Source of the DNA: Ulvibacter sp047614245
GTDB taxonomy: Bacteria > Bacteroidota > Bacteroidia > Flavobacteriales > Flavobacteriaceae
NCBI GenBank assembly: GCA_047614245.1
Contig: JBLHIC010000020.1
Span: 1-32,676, forward strand
Length of the DNA stretch: 32,676 nt
Direction: 5' to 3'
The stretch's first letter is position 1, and each line of letters starts with the position of its first letter. The notes beneath the pieces are model-generated. The model had not been told where the DNA came from. It saw only the letters and a program-made list of their open reading frames with translations, and ran no database searches. Below are positions 7,418 through 16,054 of this stretch, in pieces. The position numbers and the translations under genes are program-made.

Positions 7418-9091
7418 ATGCTTAAAAAATTATTTCCCTGTCTAATATTTGCGCTTCTATCGTGCACCGTTTACAGTCAGACAATTGTTAGTACAACACC
7501 AGAAAACAAAAAAGTAATACTTGAAGAATTTACAGGTATACATTGTGTTTGGTGTCCTTCTGGTCATGCTATAGCTAAAGCCATTCAAGATAGCAACCCG
7601 GGCAATGTTTTTTTAATAAATATTCATACTGGAGGTTTTTCTAACCCCGGTCCAAATGAACCTGATTTTAGAACAACATTTGGTAACGCAATAAGGTCTC
7701 AATCTGGAGTAAACTTCTACCCTTCAGGTACGGTAAATCGCCATGTTTTTTCTGGTGGTATTACTGGAATGGATCGAGGACAATGGACCAGTAGAGCAAA
7801 TTCAACACTTACACAACCCTCTTACGTAAACGTTGCAGTTGAAGCCGATATTAATGTTCAAACTCAGGAACTTACGGTTCACGTTGAGGGATATTACACA
7901 GCTAATAGTCCACAAGGAACCAACTTATTAAATATTGCTTTACTTCAGAATAACACAAAAGGCCCGCAAACTGGTGGGAATGCAGGAAGTAATTATAATC
8001 ACATGCACAGGTTAGTATATTTGCTTACCGGTCAATGGGGGATTTCTATACCCTCAACAACTACGAGTACTTTTGTTGATGAAACAGTGACATATTCTAT
8101 ACCAGCAGATTATAATGGAATAGCTGTTGAATTGGGTGATTTAGAAATAGTAGCTTTTATTGCTGAAACGCAACAAGAAATTGCAAGTGGTGCTGGCGCC
8201 TTCCCAACCTATTCTGGTTTTGCGAATTCAAACGATGCATTTGCTAGATACGTAAATGAAGTTGACGATCAATGTGGTTTTGACATTACTCCATCTGTAA
8301 ATATTCAAAATATAGGAAGTGACCCACTTACTTCTTTATCAATTAATTATTCTGTGAATTCGGGACCAGTTGAAACATACAATTGGAGTGGATCAATCAC
8401 TTCATTACAGAATGAGACTGTTGAGCTACCTGGTATCGGTTATACAGTTAATCCTGCAGGAAACACATTCGAAGTTACTTTGGGTAGTGATGATAACAAC
8501 TCAAACAACACCGCTTCTGGAACATTTGAGAATGCCGTTACAGCGACCGGTAGCGTAACGTTGATCTTAAATTCTGGAACGAATGGATCTCAGATTACCT
8601 GGGATATCACAAATTCGGGAGGAACCGTTCTTTATAGTGGTGGACCTTACTTGAATAGTCAATCTTTTAACATTCCACTAACCTTTAGCGCAGACTGCCA
8701 TAAATTTGAAGTTCGCAGTGCTAACGGAAATGGAGGTAGTTCGGTAGTGATGTATGACAGTGACAGTCAAGTACTTTATTCAAGTACTGGAGACTTTGGC
8801 TTTGGAGAAAGCAGTAGTTTCAATTCAGACGGAGTTGTAGTTCTGGGTATAAATGACACTAATTTTGAAGGATTAAGTATATATCCAAATCCTGCTTCTT
8901 CAGTATTAAATATTAGTAATGCTGAAAATTCTACGATTGAGGTTTACAACATCTTAGGACAAATATTGTATACTAAGAATGATATTTCTATCGAAGAGCA
9001 AATTCAGGTTTCTCAATTTACTACGGGAACTTACTTTGTGAAAATTACTAATGGTAATGCTGTGAAAACTATCAAATTTATTAAAAGATAA
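7418..9091 (+). CDS. Omp28-like thioredoxin-fold protein with T9SS type A sorting tail
   Basis: This is a 557-residue secreted protein. The signal peptide ends in TVYSQ. An Omp28-like thioredoxin-type domain follows at once, with EEFTGIHCVWCPSGH giving the redox pair C43-C46. A beta-rich middle region, about residues 280-470, resembles the CARDB/Ig-like modules common in T9SS cargo. The C-terminal roughly 75 residues are a type A sorting domain: YPNPASSVLN, then IEVYNILGQILY, TTGTYFVKI and a basic end, KFIKR. It is therefore predicted to reach the cell surface or medium through T9SS. It resembles the lipoprotein at 2533-3591 only in its CxxC domain and uses a different delivery route. The long AT-rich upstream region, 7157-7417, has no exact consensus promoter box. 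A strong terminator follows. Confidence 0.87.
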   Translation: MLKKLFPCLIFALLSCTVYSQTIVSTTPENKKVILEEFTGIHCVWCPSGHAIAKAIQDSNPGNVFLINIHTGGFSNPGPNEPDFRTTFGNAIRSQSGVNFYPSGTVNRHVFSGGITGMDRGQWTSRANSTLTQPSYVNVAVEADINVQTQELTVHVEGYYTANSPQGTNLLNIALLQNNTKGPQTGGNAGSNYNHMHRLVYLLTGQWGISIPSTTTSTFVDETVTYSIPADYNGIAVELGDLEIVAFIAETQQEIASGAGAFPTYSGFANSNDAFARYVNEVDDQCGFDITPSVNIQNIGSDPLTSLSINYSVNSGPVETYNWSGSITSLQNETVELPGIGYTVNPAGNTFEVTLGSDDNNSNNTASGTFENAVTATGSVTLILNSGTNGSQITWDITNSGGTVLYSGGPYLNSQSFNIPLTFSADCHKFEVRSANGNGGSSVVMYDSDSQVLYSSTGDFGFGESSSFNSDGVVVLGINDTNFEGLSIYPNPASSVLNISNAENSTIEVYNILGQILYTKNDISIEEQIQVSQFTTGTYFVKITNGNAVKTIKFIKR

Positions 9092-9106
9092 AAGATGTAG
9101 TAAAAT

Positions 9107-9147
9107 AATAAAAACGCCTATTGACTTTGTTAATAGGCGTTTTTATT
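9107..9147. terminator. Bidirectional terminator between the T9SS Omp28-like gene and rsmG
   Basis: A perfect 16-bp stem (arms 9107-9122 and 9132-9147) surrounds a nine-base loop. The left arm is A-rich and the right arm T-rich, so it serves both converging genes. Confidence 0.88.
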
Positions 9148-9164
9148 ATTATAAAATTAAGAAG

Positions 9165-9794
9165 CTAACGATTGTATTTCATGGGTAAATGCACTACACA
9201 CTTCGTCTCGTAATACTCTTCTTCGAAGATGTTATTCAAAGAAAAAATCTTGGCCGTTTTATAACGCGAGAGCTCTTCCTCGAGATCTCCTCCTTTTAAA
9301 TAAAGTATTCCGTTTTTCAACTCATGTTTATTTTCCTTTGCTATACGCCCTTTGACCCAGTGAACAAAAGTTTCCATCTGAGCCACTGCTCTGCTTACTA
9401 TAAAATCGTATTGACCTGATACTGTCTCTACTCTTGCGTTCGTAATCGCTACATTTTTCAACCCCAACCCATTTGAAACCTCTTCAACAACTTTTATTTT
9501 TTTTCCAATACTATCCACAAGATGAAAGTGAGTTTGAGGAAATAAAATGGCTAACGGAATCCCCGGAAACCCACCTCCTGTGCCAACATCCAAAACTCTT
9601 GCATCTGGCAGAAAAGAGATCACTTTTGCAATTCCTAAGGAATGCAACACATGCCTTAAGTAAAGCTCATCTATATCTTTTCTCGAAACCACATTTATTT
9701 TTTGGTTCCAGTCCTTGTAGAGTTCAGCAAGTCTTCCAAATTGGCTTTGTTGCTCTACCGAGAGTTCCGGGAAATATTTAAAAAGCAGTTCCAT
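9165..9794 (-). CDS. rsmG: 16S rRNA (guanine-527-N7) methyltransferase
   Basis: This 209-residue cytoplasmic SAM-dependent methyltransferase (formerly GidB) makes m7G527 in the 530 loop of 16S rRNA. The SAM-binding motif RVLDVGTGGGFPGIPLAILF is at residues about 65-85, followed by HLVDSIGKKIKVVEE. Upstream of it are the family segments WNQKINVVSRKD and LYLRHVLHSLG, and downstream is the FIVSRAVA motif. The length is as expected for the family. It is a single-gene unit on the minus strand, convergent with the 7418 gene and divergent from the desaturase. Loss of this gene in other bacteria gives low-level streptomycin resistance. Confidence 0.95.
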   Translation of the reverse strand: MELLFKYFPELSVEQQSQFGRLAELYKDWNQKINVVSRKDIDELYLRHVLHSLGIAKVISFLPDARVLDVGTGGGFPGIPLAILFPQTHFHLVDSIGKKIKVVEEVSNGLGLKNVAITNARVETVSGQYDFIVSRAVAQMETFVHWVKGRIAKENKHELKNGILYLKGGDLEEELSRYKTAKIFSLNNIFEEEYYETKCVVHLPMKYNR

Positions 9795-9846
9795 ATCAAG
9801 TTATCAATGGTAAAAATAGGTTTTCTTTAATTATTTTATGGTATGG

Positions 9847-9880
9847 TTTGAGCATTTTAAGCAATAGATATGTATTTTTG
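9847..9880 (+). promoter_or_regulatory. Promoter of the desaturase-aminotransferase unit
   Basis: A TTTG -33 element (9847-9850) lies 22 bases before an exact TAnnTTTG box, TATTTTTG (9873-9880). Spacing and both halves fit the Flavobacteriia sigma-A consensus. The GTG start of the first gene is 38 bases downstream. Confidence 0.72.
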
Positions 9881-9918
9881 TAACTTCCTATTATGGAATA
9901 ATTTTAAAGAATATTACT

Positions 9919-11022
9919 GTGGTAAACAAACAAATAGCTTTTTCAAGAATAGATTCTGTGAATTTTTTTAAAACACTAAATAAACGTGTAAATGGCTACT
10001 TTAAGGACAATGATATAGCTCGGAGTGGTAACTGGAAATTACATCTAAAGACTATAATAATGTTTTCCATTTACCTAACGCCATACTTCTTACTTCTTAC
10101 ATTGAGTTTACCAACTTGGCTACAGTTAATTCTAACTGTAGTAATGGGTATTGGAATGGCAGGGATTGGTATGAATGTGATGCATGATGCTAATCACGGG
10201 GCTTATTCATCAAAAAAATGGATTAATAAAGTATTAGGTAGCAGTATTTATATTTTAGCCGGAAATGCTTATAACTGGAAAGTACAGCACAATGTATTAC
10301 ACCATACCTACACAAATATACACGGTCATGATGAAGATTTGGAGGCTGGACGAGTCTTGCGATTTTCAAAACATGCAAAATGGCATTCATTTCATAAATT
10401 TCAGCACTTTTACGGTGTGTTTTTGTATGGTTTACTTACGTTTAATTGGGCTCTCACTACAGATTTTCAACAAACCTACCGTTATTTAAAGCGTAAACTA
10501 TCTTTCGGTAAGTTTCCAAACCCTTCAACACAATGGAGTATTTTAATTATTACAAAAATTATCTATTTTGGACTATGGATCGTAATTCCAATGCTATTTT
10601 TCAACATTGTTTGGTGGAAAATATTAATAGGCTTTTTTATTATGCATTATGTCGCAGGAGTCATTCTAAGTGTTGTATTCCAGCTCGCCCATGTTGTTGA
10701 AGATGCAGAAGTTTTCCTCCCAGCAGATTCGGGCACGATGAAAAATACGTGGGCAATTCATCAGCTTTTTACCACGGTTAATTTTGCAACCAAAAATAAA
10801 ATAATGAATTGGTTTACTGGAGGCTTAAACCATCAAGTAGAACACCATATTTTTCCGCATATAAGTCACGTACATTACACTAAAATATCAAAAATAGTAA
10901 AGGAAACTGCAAAAGAGTTCAACCTACCCTACAACGAATATAAGACTACTAGAAAAGCTCTTATTGCACATTTTAAACACTTAAAACAAATGGGATTAAA
11001 TCCCGCAGCCGTTACGGTTTAA
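9919..11022 (+). CDS. Membrane fatty-acid (acyl-CoA/acyl-lipid type) desaturase
   Basis: This 367-residue integral membrane di-iron desaturase introduces a double bond into fatty-acyl chains. All three histidine boxes are present: HDANH (residues 89-93), HNVLHH (124-129) and HQVEHH (305-310). The glutamine-containing third box, HQVEHH, is typical of front-end and linoleoyl-type desaturases. Hydrophobic stretches lie at about 46-90 and 205-250. Translation most likely starts at the GTG at 9919: the upstream ATG at 9893 meets a stop after one codon, and the promoter at 9847-9880 leaves room for this start. The aminotransferase begins two bases after the stop, so both are one transcript, although no shared pathway is obvious. 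The regiospecificity cannot be read from sequence. Confidence 0.9.
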   Translation: MVNKQIAFSRIDSVNFFKTLNKRVNGYFKDNDIARSGNWKLHLKTIIMFSIYLTPYFLLLTLSLPTWLQLILTVVMGIGMAGIGMNVMHDANHGAYSSKKWINKVLGSSIYILAGNAYNWKVQHNVLHHTYTNIHGHDEDLEAGRVLRFSKHAKWHSFHKFQHFYGVFLYGLLTFNWALTTDFQQTYRYLKRKLSFGKFPNPSTQWSILIITKIIYFGLWIVIPMLFFNIVWWKILIGFFIMHYVAGVILSVVFQLAHVVEDAEVFLPADSGTMKNTWAIHQLFTTVNFATKNKIMNWFTGGLNHQVEHHIFPHISHVHYTKISKIVKETAKEFNLPYNEYKTTRKALIAHFKHLKQMGLNPAAVTV

Positions 11023-11024
11023 AA

Positions 11025-12215
11025 ATGAATTCAAAATTATCAAACAGAGTTAATGAAATGGCGATTTCTGCCACTTTAGCCATGGCGGCAAAGGCCCGTG
11101 AACTAAAAGAAGAAGGTAAAGATATTATTGGACTTAGTTTAGGTGAGCCTGATTTCACCATTCCTGAATTTGTAAAAGCAGCGGGCATACAAGCGATAAA
11201 TGATGATTATCATTCCTATTCACCCGTTGATGGATATGGAGAATTAAAACAGGCAATAATTACAAAATTTAAGCGTGATAATAATCTAACCTACTCGCCA
11301 AGTCAAATTGTTGTTTCAACAGGTGCGAAACAGTCTCTAGCAAATCTTGCGATGGTATTGTTAAATGAAGGTGATGAGGTTTTACTTCCAGCTCCTTATT
11401 GGGTAAGCTATTCGGATATATCTAAATTGGCGGGTGGTGTTCCAATTGAAATAAAAACTTCTATTGAAAATGACTTTAAAGTTACGGCTCAGGAACTTGA
11501 AGCGGCTATAACTCCAAAAACCAAAATGATTATATACAGTTCCCCTTGTAATCCGAGCGGATCTGTATACAGTAGAGAAGAGTTAAGAGCTTTGGCAGAT
11601 GTCTTAGTAAAATACCCGAATATTGTTGTTATTAGTGACGAAATTTATGAACACATCAATTTTGTTGGAAAACACAGCTCGATTGCTGAATTTGAGGATA
11701 TGTATAACCAGACTGTTGTTGTGAATGGAGTCTCTAAAGCCTATTCAATGACGGGGTGGAGAATTGGCTATATTGGAGGTCCGGAATGGATTGCGAGAGC
11801 TTGCAACAAAATGCAAGGGCAAATCACCAGCGGAGCAAATTGTATTGCCCAGCGTGCTACAATAACCGCATTGGAAAATCCGCCAAGTAAAATTCAGTTT
11901 ATGGTCGATGCTTTTAAAGAAAGACGCACCCTAATTTTAAATTTGCTTGGAGATATCCCAGGTATAAAAGCCAATGAACCTGAGGGAGCTTTCTACGTAT
12001 TTCCAGATATTTCTTATTATTTTGGTAAAACCCTTAACGGAAATCTCATCCAATCGGCTTCCGATTTCTCACTCTTTATTTTGGAAGAAGCAGGAGTTGC
12101 AACAGTAACCGGTGAAGCCTTTGGTGATCCTAATTGTATTAGAATATCTTATGCAGCTTCAGAAGACAATATCAAGGAAGCCATGAAACGAATTAAGAAA
12201 GCTCTTTCTAACTAA
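11025..12215 (+). CDS. Class I/II PLP-dependent aminotransferase, probably aspartate aminotransferase
   Basis: This 396-residue cytoplasmic aminotransferase belongs to the bacterial AspB-like subgroup (I-gamma). The PLP-lysine motif SKAYSMTGWRIGY has K238 as the Schiff-base lysine. Other family marks are GLSLGEPDF near the N-terminus, YSPVDGYGELKQAI, TGAKQSLANL, the SPCNPSG loop, ISDEIYEH and FYVFPDIS. It probably interconverts aspartate and 2-oxoglutarate with oxaloacetate and glutamate; prephenate or other keto acids are possible in this subgroup and cannot be excluded. It starts two bases after the desaturase stop, indicating translational coupling. Its own terminator is not obvious; a decayed secreted-protein gene follows. 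Confidence 0.9.
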   Translation: MNSKLSNRVNEMAISATLAMAAKARELKEEGKDIIGLSLGEPDFTIPEFVKAAGIQAINDDYHSYSPVDGYGELKQAIITKFKRDNNLTYSPSQIVVSTGAKQSLANLAMVLLNEGDEVLLPAPYWVSYSDISKLAGGVPIEIKTSIENDFKVTAQELEAAITPKTKMIIYSSPCNPSGSVYSREELRALADVLVKYPNIVVISDEIYEHINFVGKHSSIAEFEDMYNQTVVVNGVSKAYSMTGWRIGYIGGPEWIARACNKMQGQITSGANCIAQRATITALENPPSKIQFMVDAFKERRTLILNLLGDIPGIKANEPEGAFYVFPDISYYFGKTLNGNLIQSASDFSLFILEEAGVATVTGEAFGDPNCIRISYAASEDNIKEAMKRIKKALSN

Positions 12216-12253
12216 AAGTAATTCAAATTAGGAATACGACATTACTTAATTAA

Positions 12254-12705
12254 GTTGGTATAACTACTTCATATGACAGTGTTACAGACAGATGGGTTTT
12301 TACATTCTTAAGTGGTGGAGCGCAGGTAGCAGTATCTGAAGGTCCTGATCCAATTAATGATGAGTTGTATGTCTATTCTATTGGCTCAATAAGTGATTAT
12401 CAAAAATTATCTGTTTGGAGTTATGGTTACTAACTAATTGATAACGATTTAAGTAACTCGGAGCTTATCGTAATAAACAATGGAACAATATTTTTGATGT
12501 TTCATTAGCAACTACTTCTGTTACTGAGGAACTAGAGCTATCCGCATTTAATGTATTAGGCCAAAGATTGGCTTATTATAAATTAGAAAACAACGGTGAA
12601 GGATATTCTTATAATTTAGATATGTCTTATGCAGCTCAAGGAGTTTACTTCGTTAAAGTAGGAAACAATGAGTTAGGAAAAGTTAGACGAATTATTGTTG
12701 AATAA
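12254..12705 (+). pseudogene. Decayed T9SS cargo gene (3' remnant with sorting domain)
   Basis: Conceptual translation shows a broken gene. From 12254 the frame reads a beta-rich extracellular segment (VGITTSYDSVTDRWVF, later DELYVYSIGSISDY). It meets a TAA at 12431-12433 and continues in the same frame as LIDNDLSNSELIVINNG. A single-base deletion near 12483 then shifts the frame, after which NNIFDVSLATTSVTEELELS, FNVLGQRL, YAAQGVYFVKVG and a final RRIIVE run to the stop at 12703-12705. The last part is a clear type A sorting domain (LGQ, GVYFVKV and a charged end). The 5' part and any signal peptide are missing, so at least one truncation, one nonsense change and one frameshift are needed. 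The downstream frame 12714-12848 (44 codons, VFKVLLP to WSMKLL) may be further debris. Confidence 0.82.
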
Positions 12706-12850
12706 CAAATAACGGTTATGTTTTTAAGGTATTACTTCCGAAGGCCAACAAAAAACAAGTCTCTCAGAGGCTAATTGTATCAGGATCTAATTTCAATAGT
12801 ATTGAAGTACTTTCCGAAGATAAACTCTGGTCAATGAAATTGCTTTGAAA

Positions 12851-14356
12851 CTATCTATTGCGCCAAAAGAAGGGCGTTAATAAGATCAACACGGTAAATA
12901 ACTCTAGACGTCCAATAAGCATTAAGAAAGCAGACCACCATTTTGCGCTATCAGGCAAACTACTATAGTTGTTTACGGGTCCAAGATCCCCAATAGCTGG
13001 ACCCACATTCCCTAAGGTAGCTGCTGCGCCCCCTAGGGCAGTTTTAAAATCTAATCCAAGCCATGAAAAAACCAGTGTCCCAATTATAAAGGAAAGCATA
13101 TAGAGAATAAAAAAACCTAATATGTTAAAAACAATAGGTTGCGGTATCGCCTTATCATTATAACGTACTGGTAAAATAGCATTTGGATGCAGTGTCCGTC
13201 TAAATTCTAGTATCCCATTCTTGATCATTATTAAATGACGCATTACTTTAATACCTCCAGCCGTAGACCCTGCTGACCCTCCAAGGAACATAAGCCCTAA
13301 AAATAAAATAGTTAAAAAAGGCGTCCATAGCGTATAATCAGCACTTACAAATCCTGTAGTTGTAATTATTGCCAATACCTGAAATAGAGCATGACGAATA
13401 GCACTTTCAAAAGGGCCCCAAACCAATGGATGGAAAACACTTGAATTCGACAAGTCAGCCTGAAAATAAACAAGTAGTGCAACCACAATTGTAAAAGCAA
13501 TTATTGTAAGTGAATACGTCTTAAACTCGTCATCTTTAATTATTTTGCTGAATTTTCCTTTAAAAGCAAAATAACTTAACACAAAATTCGACCCAGCAAG
13601 AAACATAAAGACCATGACTATATATTGGATAAGTGGCTGATCATTCCAATGAGCCATACTGTTATTCTTGGTAGAAAACCCTCCCGTACTTATGGTACTT
13701 AAGGAATGGTTAATAGCATCAAAGAAATCCATTCCGGCTACCTTTAACAATACAGTTTCAGCTATGGTGTACCCAACATAAATTAACCACAATCGTTTTG
13801 CAGTATCTGTAATTCTTGGATGTAATTTATCCCCACCAGGTCCGGGTGCTTCAGCAGTGAACAATTGCATACCACCAATTCCCAATAGAGGTAAAATAGC
13901 TATTGCAAGTACAATAATTCCCATACCTCCAATCCAATGCGTTATACTTCGCCAAAAAAGCACACCTTTAGGAATACTCTCAATATCGTTTAATATACTT
14001 GCTCCAGTGGTTGTATAGCCACTCATTGTTTCAAAAAAAGCGTTGGTAAAACTTGGAATTGCCCCGGTAAAAATATACGGAAGTGTACCAACTAATGACA
14101 TAAATATCCAACCAAAAGTTACAATTACATAACCTTCTCTTTTGTTGATTTCCTTTCTATGTTTTATAGTTAGTAGCATAACAAACCCTCCAATTGAAGA
14201 CCCTACTATACCTGCCAGTAGCATTTCTAGAGCCACGCCATCTTTGTATAAATAACTAACTAGTGCAGATATTAATATGAAAGCGCCATTAACAGTTAAC
14301 AGCAATCCCATTAAATGAAATATGATTTTATAATTAAGCTTCCTAAAAGAACTCAT
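12851..14356 (-). CDS. trkH: Trk-type potassium uptake channel subunit TrkH
   Basis: This is the 501-residue inner-membrane K+ translocating subunit of the Trk system. The four pore-loop repeats of the SKT superfamily are visible with their selectivity-filter glycines: TTTGASIL, STGGFSTKN, TTTGFVSAD and TLGNVGPAIG. The GSAGSTAGGIK segment precedes the last repeat. Many hydrophobic segments span the whole length, and the C-terminus ends in a basic FFWRNR. Its ATG overlaps the trkA stop by one base (TAATG), so the genes are translationally coupled and the regulator is made first. Function follows from family knowledge: ion-motive-force-driven K+ import gated by TrkA with nucleotide binding. Confidence 0.95.
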   Translation of the reverse strand: MSSFRKLNYKIIFHLMGLLLTVNGAFILISALVSYLYKDGVALEMLLAGIVGSSIGGFVMLLTIKHRKEINKREGYVIVTFGWIFMSLVGTLPYIFTGAIPSFTNAFFETMSGYTTTGASILNDIESIPKGVLFWRSITHWIGGMGIIVLAIAILPLLGIGGMQLFTAEAPGPGGDKLHPRITDTAKRLWLIYVGYTIAETVLLKVAGMDFFDAINHSLSTISTGGFSTKNNSMAHWNDQPLIQYIVMVFMFLAGSNFVLSYFAFKGKFSKIIKDDEFKTYSLTIIAFTIVVALLVYFQADLSNSSVFHPLVWGPFESAIRHALFQVLAIITTTGFVSADYTLWTPFLTILFLGLMFLGGSAGSTAGGIKVMRHLIMIKNGILEFRRTLHPNAILPVRYNDKAIPQPIVFNILGFFILYMLSFIIGTLVFSWLGLDFKTALGGAAATLGNVGPAIGDLGPVNNYSSLPDSAKWWSAFLMLIGRLELFTVLILLTPFFWRNR

Positions 14357-15705
14357 TAAATGAAAAGTTTTTCAACCTTACTAATAGATTGAGGAAGGCA
14401 ACATACAACAACCCGATCTCCTGCCACTATCTTAAAATCTCCTAATGCGATGAGGCCAATATCATTCCTAATAACACCTCCTATGATCGCAGATTTTGGA
14501 AAATCAAGATCTCTAATACATTTATTACAAACTTTTGAAGATAAAGAAACAATAAACTCAAGTAATTCGGCATTCATATTATTCAGCTTCGTCATAGCGA
14601 CAACTTCGCCTTTCCGGACATGTCTAAATATATTATTAGCAGCTAGAAGCTTCTTATTGATTAAAGTGTCAATTCCTATGGAATGGGATAATTGAAAGTA
14701 ATCCATATTTTCAACTAGAGCAATTGTTTTTAATACACCTTTAGACTTAGCAACAAGACAGGACATAATATTGGTCTCGCTATTTCCAGTTACAGATATA
14801 AAGGCATCCATATCATTGAGCGACTCTTCAATAAGCATTTCAACATTTCGTCCATCACCGTTAATGACAAGGCACCCTGGAATCTGATCCGCAATCTCAA
14901 AGGCCTTCTCTTTGTCCTTTTCAATTAGTTTAACCCTAAAGCTTGATTTACATAAATCCTTAGCCGTTTTATGTCCGATTTTACTTCCACCAAGGATCAT
15001 TACGTTTTTTATATCCTTATGTATTTTACCAGTTAGTTTATAGATTTCACCAACACCTGCTGGTGTCGTAATAAAATAAACTTGATCTCCATCCTTAAAC
15101 TGCGTATCTCCTCTGGGAATTACAGTATACTGGGTCCCAAAGCGCTGAATAGCAACAGGCACACACTCCAAATCTGGAGACATTTTTCCTAGATCTCTTA
15201 CCGTTTTACCAACAAATGCTGCCGTTCTGGACAAGGCAAGCCCGATCATGGTAAGTGCACCACCTTCAAATTGATACGTATCATTAAAGGCGCTTTGAGT
15301 AAGTAACAATTCTATCTCATGTGCGGCCAATGATTCTGGAGAAATCAATTCATCAATTCCAAACTTTGCAAACCCTACTTCATCCTTTTTGTCAATGAAT
15401 TCGGTGTTAGATATACGAGCGATTGTTCTCTTAGCACCTAATTGCTTGGCAAGTACGCAAACGGTAATATTGGTGGTTTCACTAGAAGTTACAGCCACAA
15501 CCAAATCTGTTCCCTCAACTTTAGAATCTCTTAATATTGAAATTGAAGTTGCGTCACCGTGAACCACTCGAATATCCAAATGCGAGTCCGCATAGGCAAG
15601 AGAATCTCTTTTTGTGTCTATTAGGGTGATATCTTGAGATTCAAAAGAAAGGAGTTTCGCAAGATGAAACCCTACCTCCCCCGCACCGGCAATAATTATT
15701 TTCAT
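14356..15705 (-). CDS. trkA: Trk system potassium uptake regulator TrkA
   Basis: This is the 449-residue cytoplasmic gating subunit of the Trk potassium system, with two RCK units in tandem. The first Rossmann domain begins MKIIIAGAGEVG with the GxGxxG motif and LIDTKRD after strand 2. The second begins near residue 230 with MILGGSKIGHKTAKDL and LIEKDKEKA. Each is followed by a TrkA-C-type domain; the second ends with GDRVVVCCLPQSISKVEKLF. Full-length tandem RCK is the usual proteobacterial and Bacteroidota form. A TAnnTTTG box (TAGCTTTG, 15731-15738 on this strand) lies 25 bases upstream, so this gene leads the trkA-trkH operon. Confidence 0.95.
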   Translation of the reverse strand: MKIIIAGAGEVGFHLAKLLSFESQDITLIDTKRDSLAYADSHLDIRVVHGDATSISILRDSKVEGTDLVVAVTSSETTNITVCVLAKQLGAKRTIARISNTEFIDKKDEVGFAKFGIDELISPESLAAHEIELLLTQSAFNDTYQFEGGALTMIGLALSRTAAFVGKTVRDLGKMSPDLECVPVAIQRFGTQYTVIPRGDTQFKDGDQVYFITTPAGVGEIYKLTGKIHKDIKNVMILGGSKIGHKTAKDLCKSSFRVKLIEKDKEKAFEIADQIPGCLVINGDGRNVEMLIEESLNDMDAFISVTGNSETNIMSCLVAKSKGVLKTIALVENMDYFQLSHSIGIDTLINKKLLAANNIFRHVRKGEVVAMTKLNNMNAELLEFIVSLSSKVCNKCIRDLDFPKSAIIGGVIRNDIGLIALGDFKIVAGDRVVVCCLPQSISKVEKLFI

Positions 15706-15730
15706 ATTAGTTATTACGAAAAACTACGTG

Positions 15731-15738
15731 CAAAGCTA
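15731..15738 (-). promoter_or_regulatory. -7 promoter box (TAnnTTTG) for trkA
   Basis: TAGCTTTG on the minus strand lies 25 bases before the trkA start. No TTG is found at standard spacing. Confidence 0.5.
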
Positions 15739-16008
15739 TTGAATTTAAACTACATCGTCGTTATATCTAACAATTATTGGTGTCCAGTTAAAAATTTCAA
15801 TTAATTCATAAAGCCATATGAATGCTATATTGCCAGTATGTAATAAGATAGATACCTTCCTATTAATAAAATCGCTAGGAAGTTTGAAAATAGAATTTAA
15901 CTAATTTTAATACTTTATCAATTTAAGTCTTGTGTCTAACATCTAATAACGAAGCGGTCTTTCTTCTTAGTCGGACACGACTATCTAACAATTATCTATT
16001 TTCCGGAA

Positions 16009-16043
16009 TTGACTAAATCAATAATAAAAAATATGTAGATTTG
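16009..16043 (+). promoter_or_regulatory. Promoter of the menaquinone methyltransferase-porT unit
   Basis: A TTG at 16009-16011 lies 24 bases before the exact box TAGATTTG (16036-16043). The start codon is 11 bases after the box, so the leader must be only a few bases long. Confidence 0.6.
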
Positions 16044-16054
16044 CATCCGTTAAT

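Larger units (their letters stand above)
15706..16054. other. Divergent intergenic region between trkA and the menaquinone methyltransferase gene
   Basis: There is no gene in these 349 bases. They hold the two promoter boxes listed separately, one at each end, and two small inverted repeats: CTTCCTA/TAGGAAG (15856-15862 and 15876-15882) and TAGTCG/CGACTA (15968-15973 and 15978-15983). Neither has a T-run, and their role is unknown. Confidence 0.5.
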
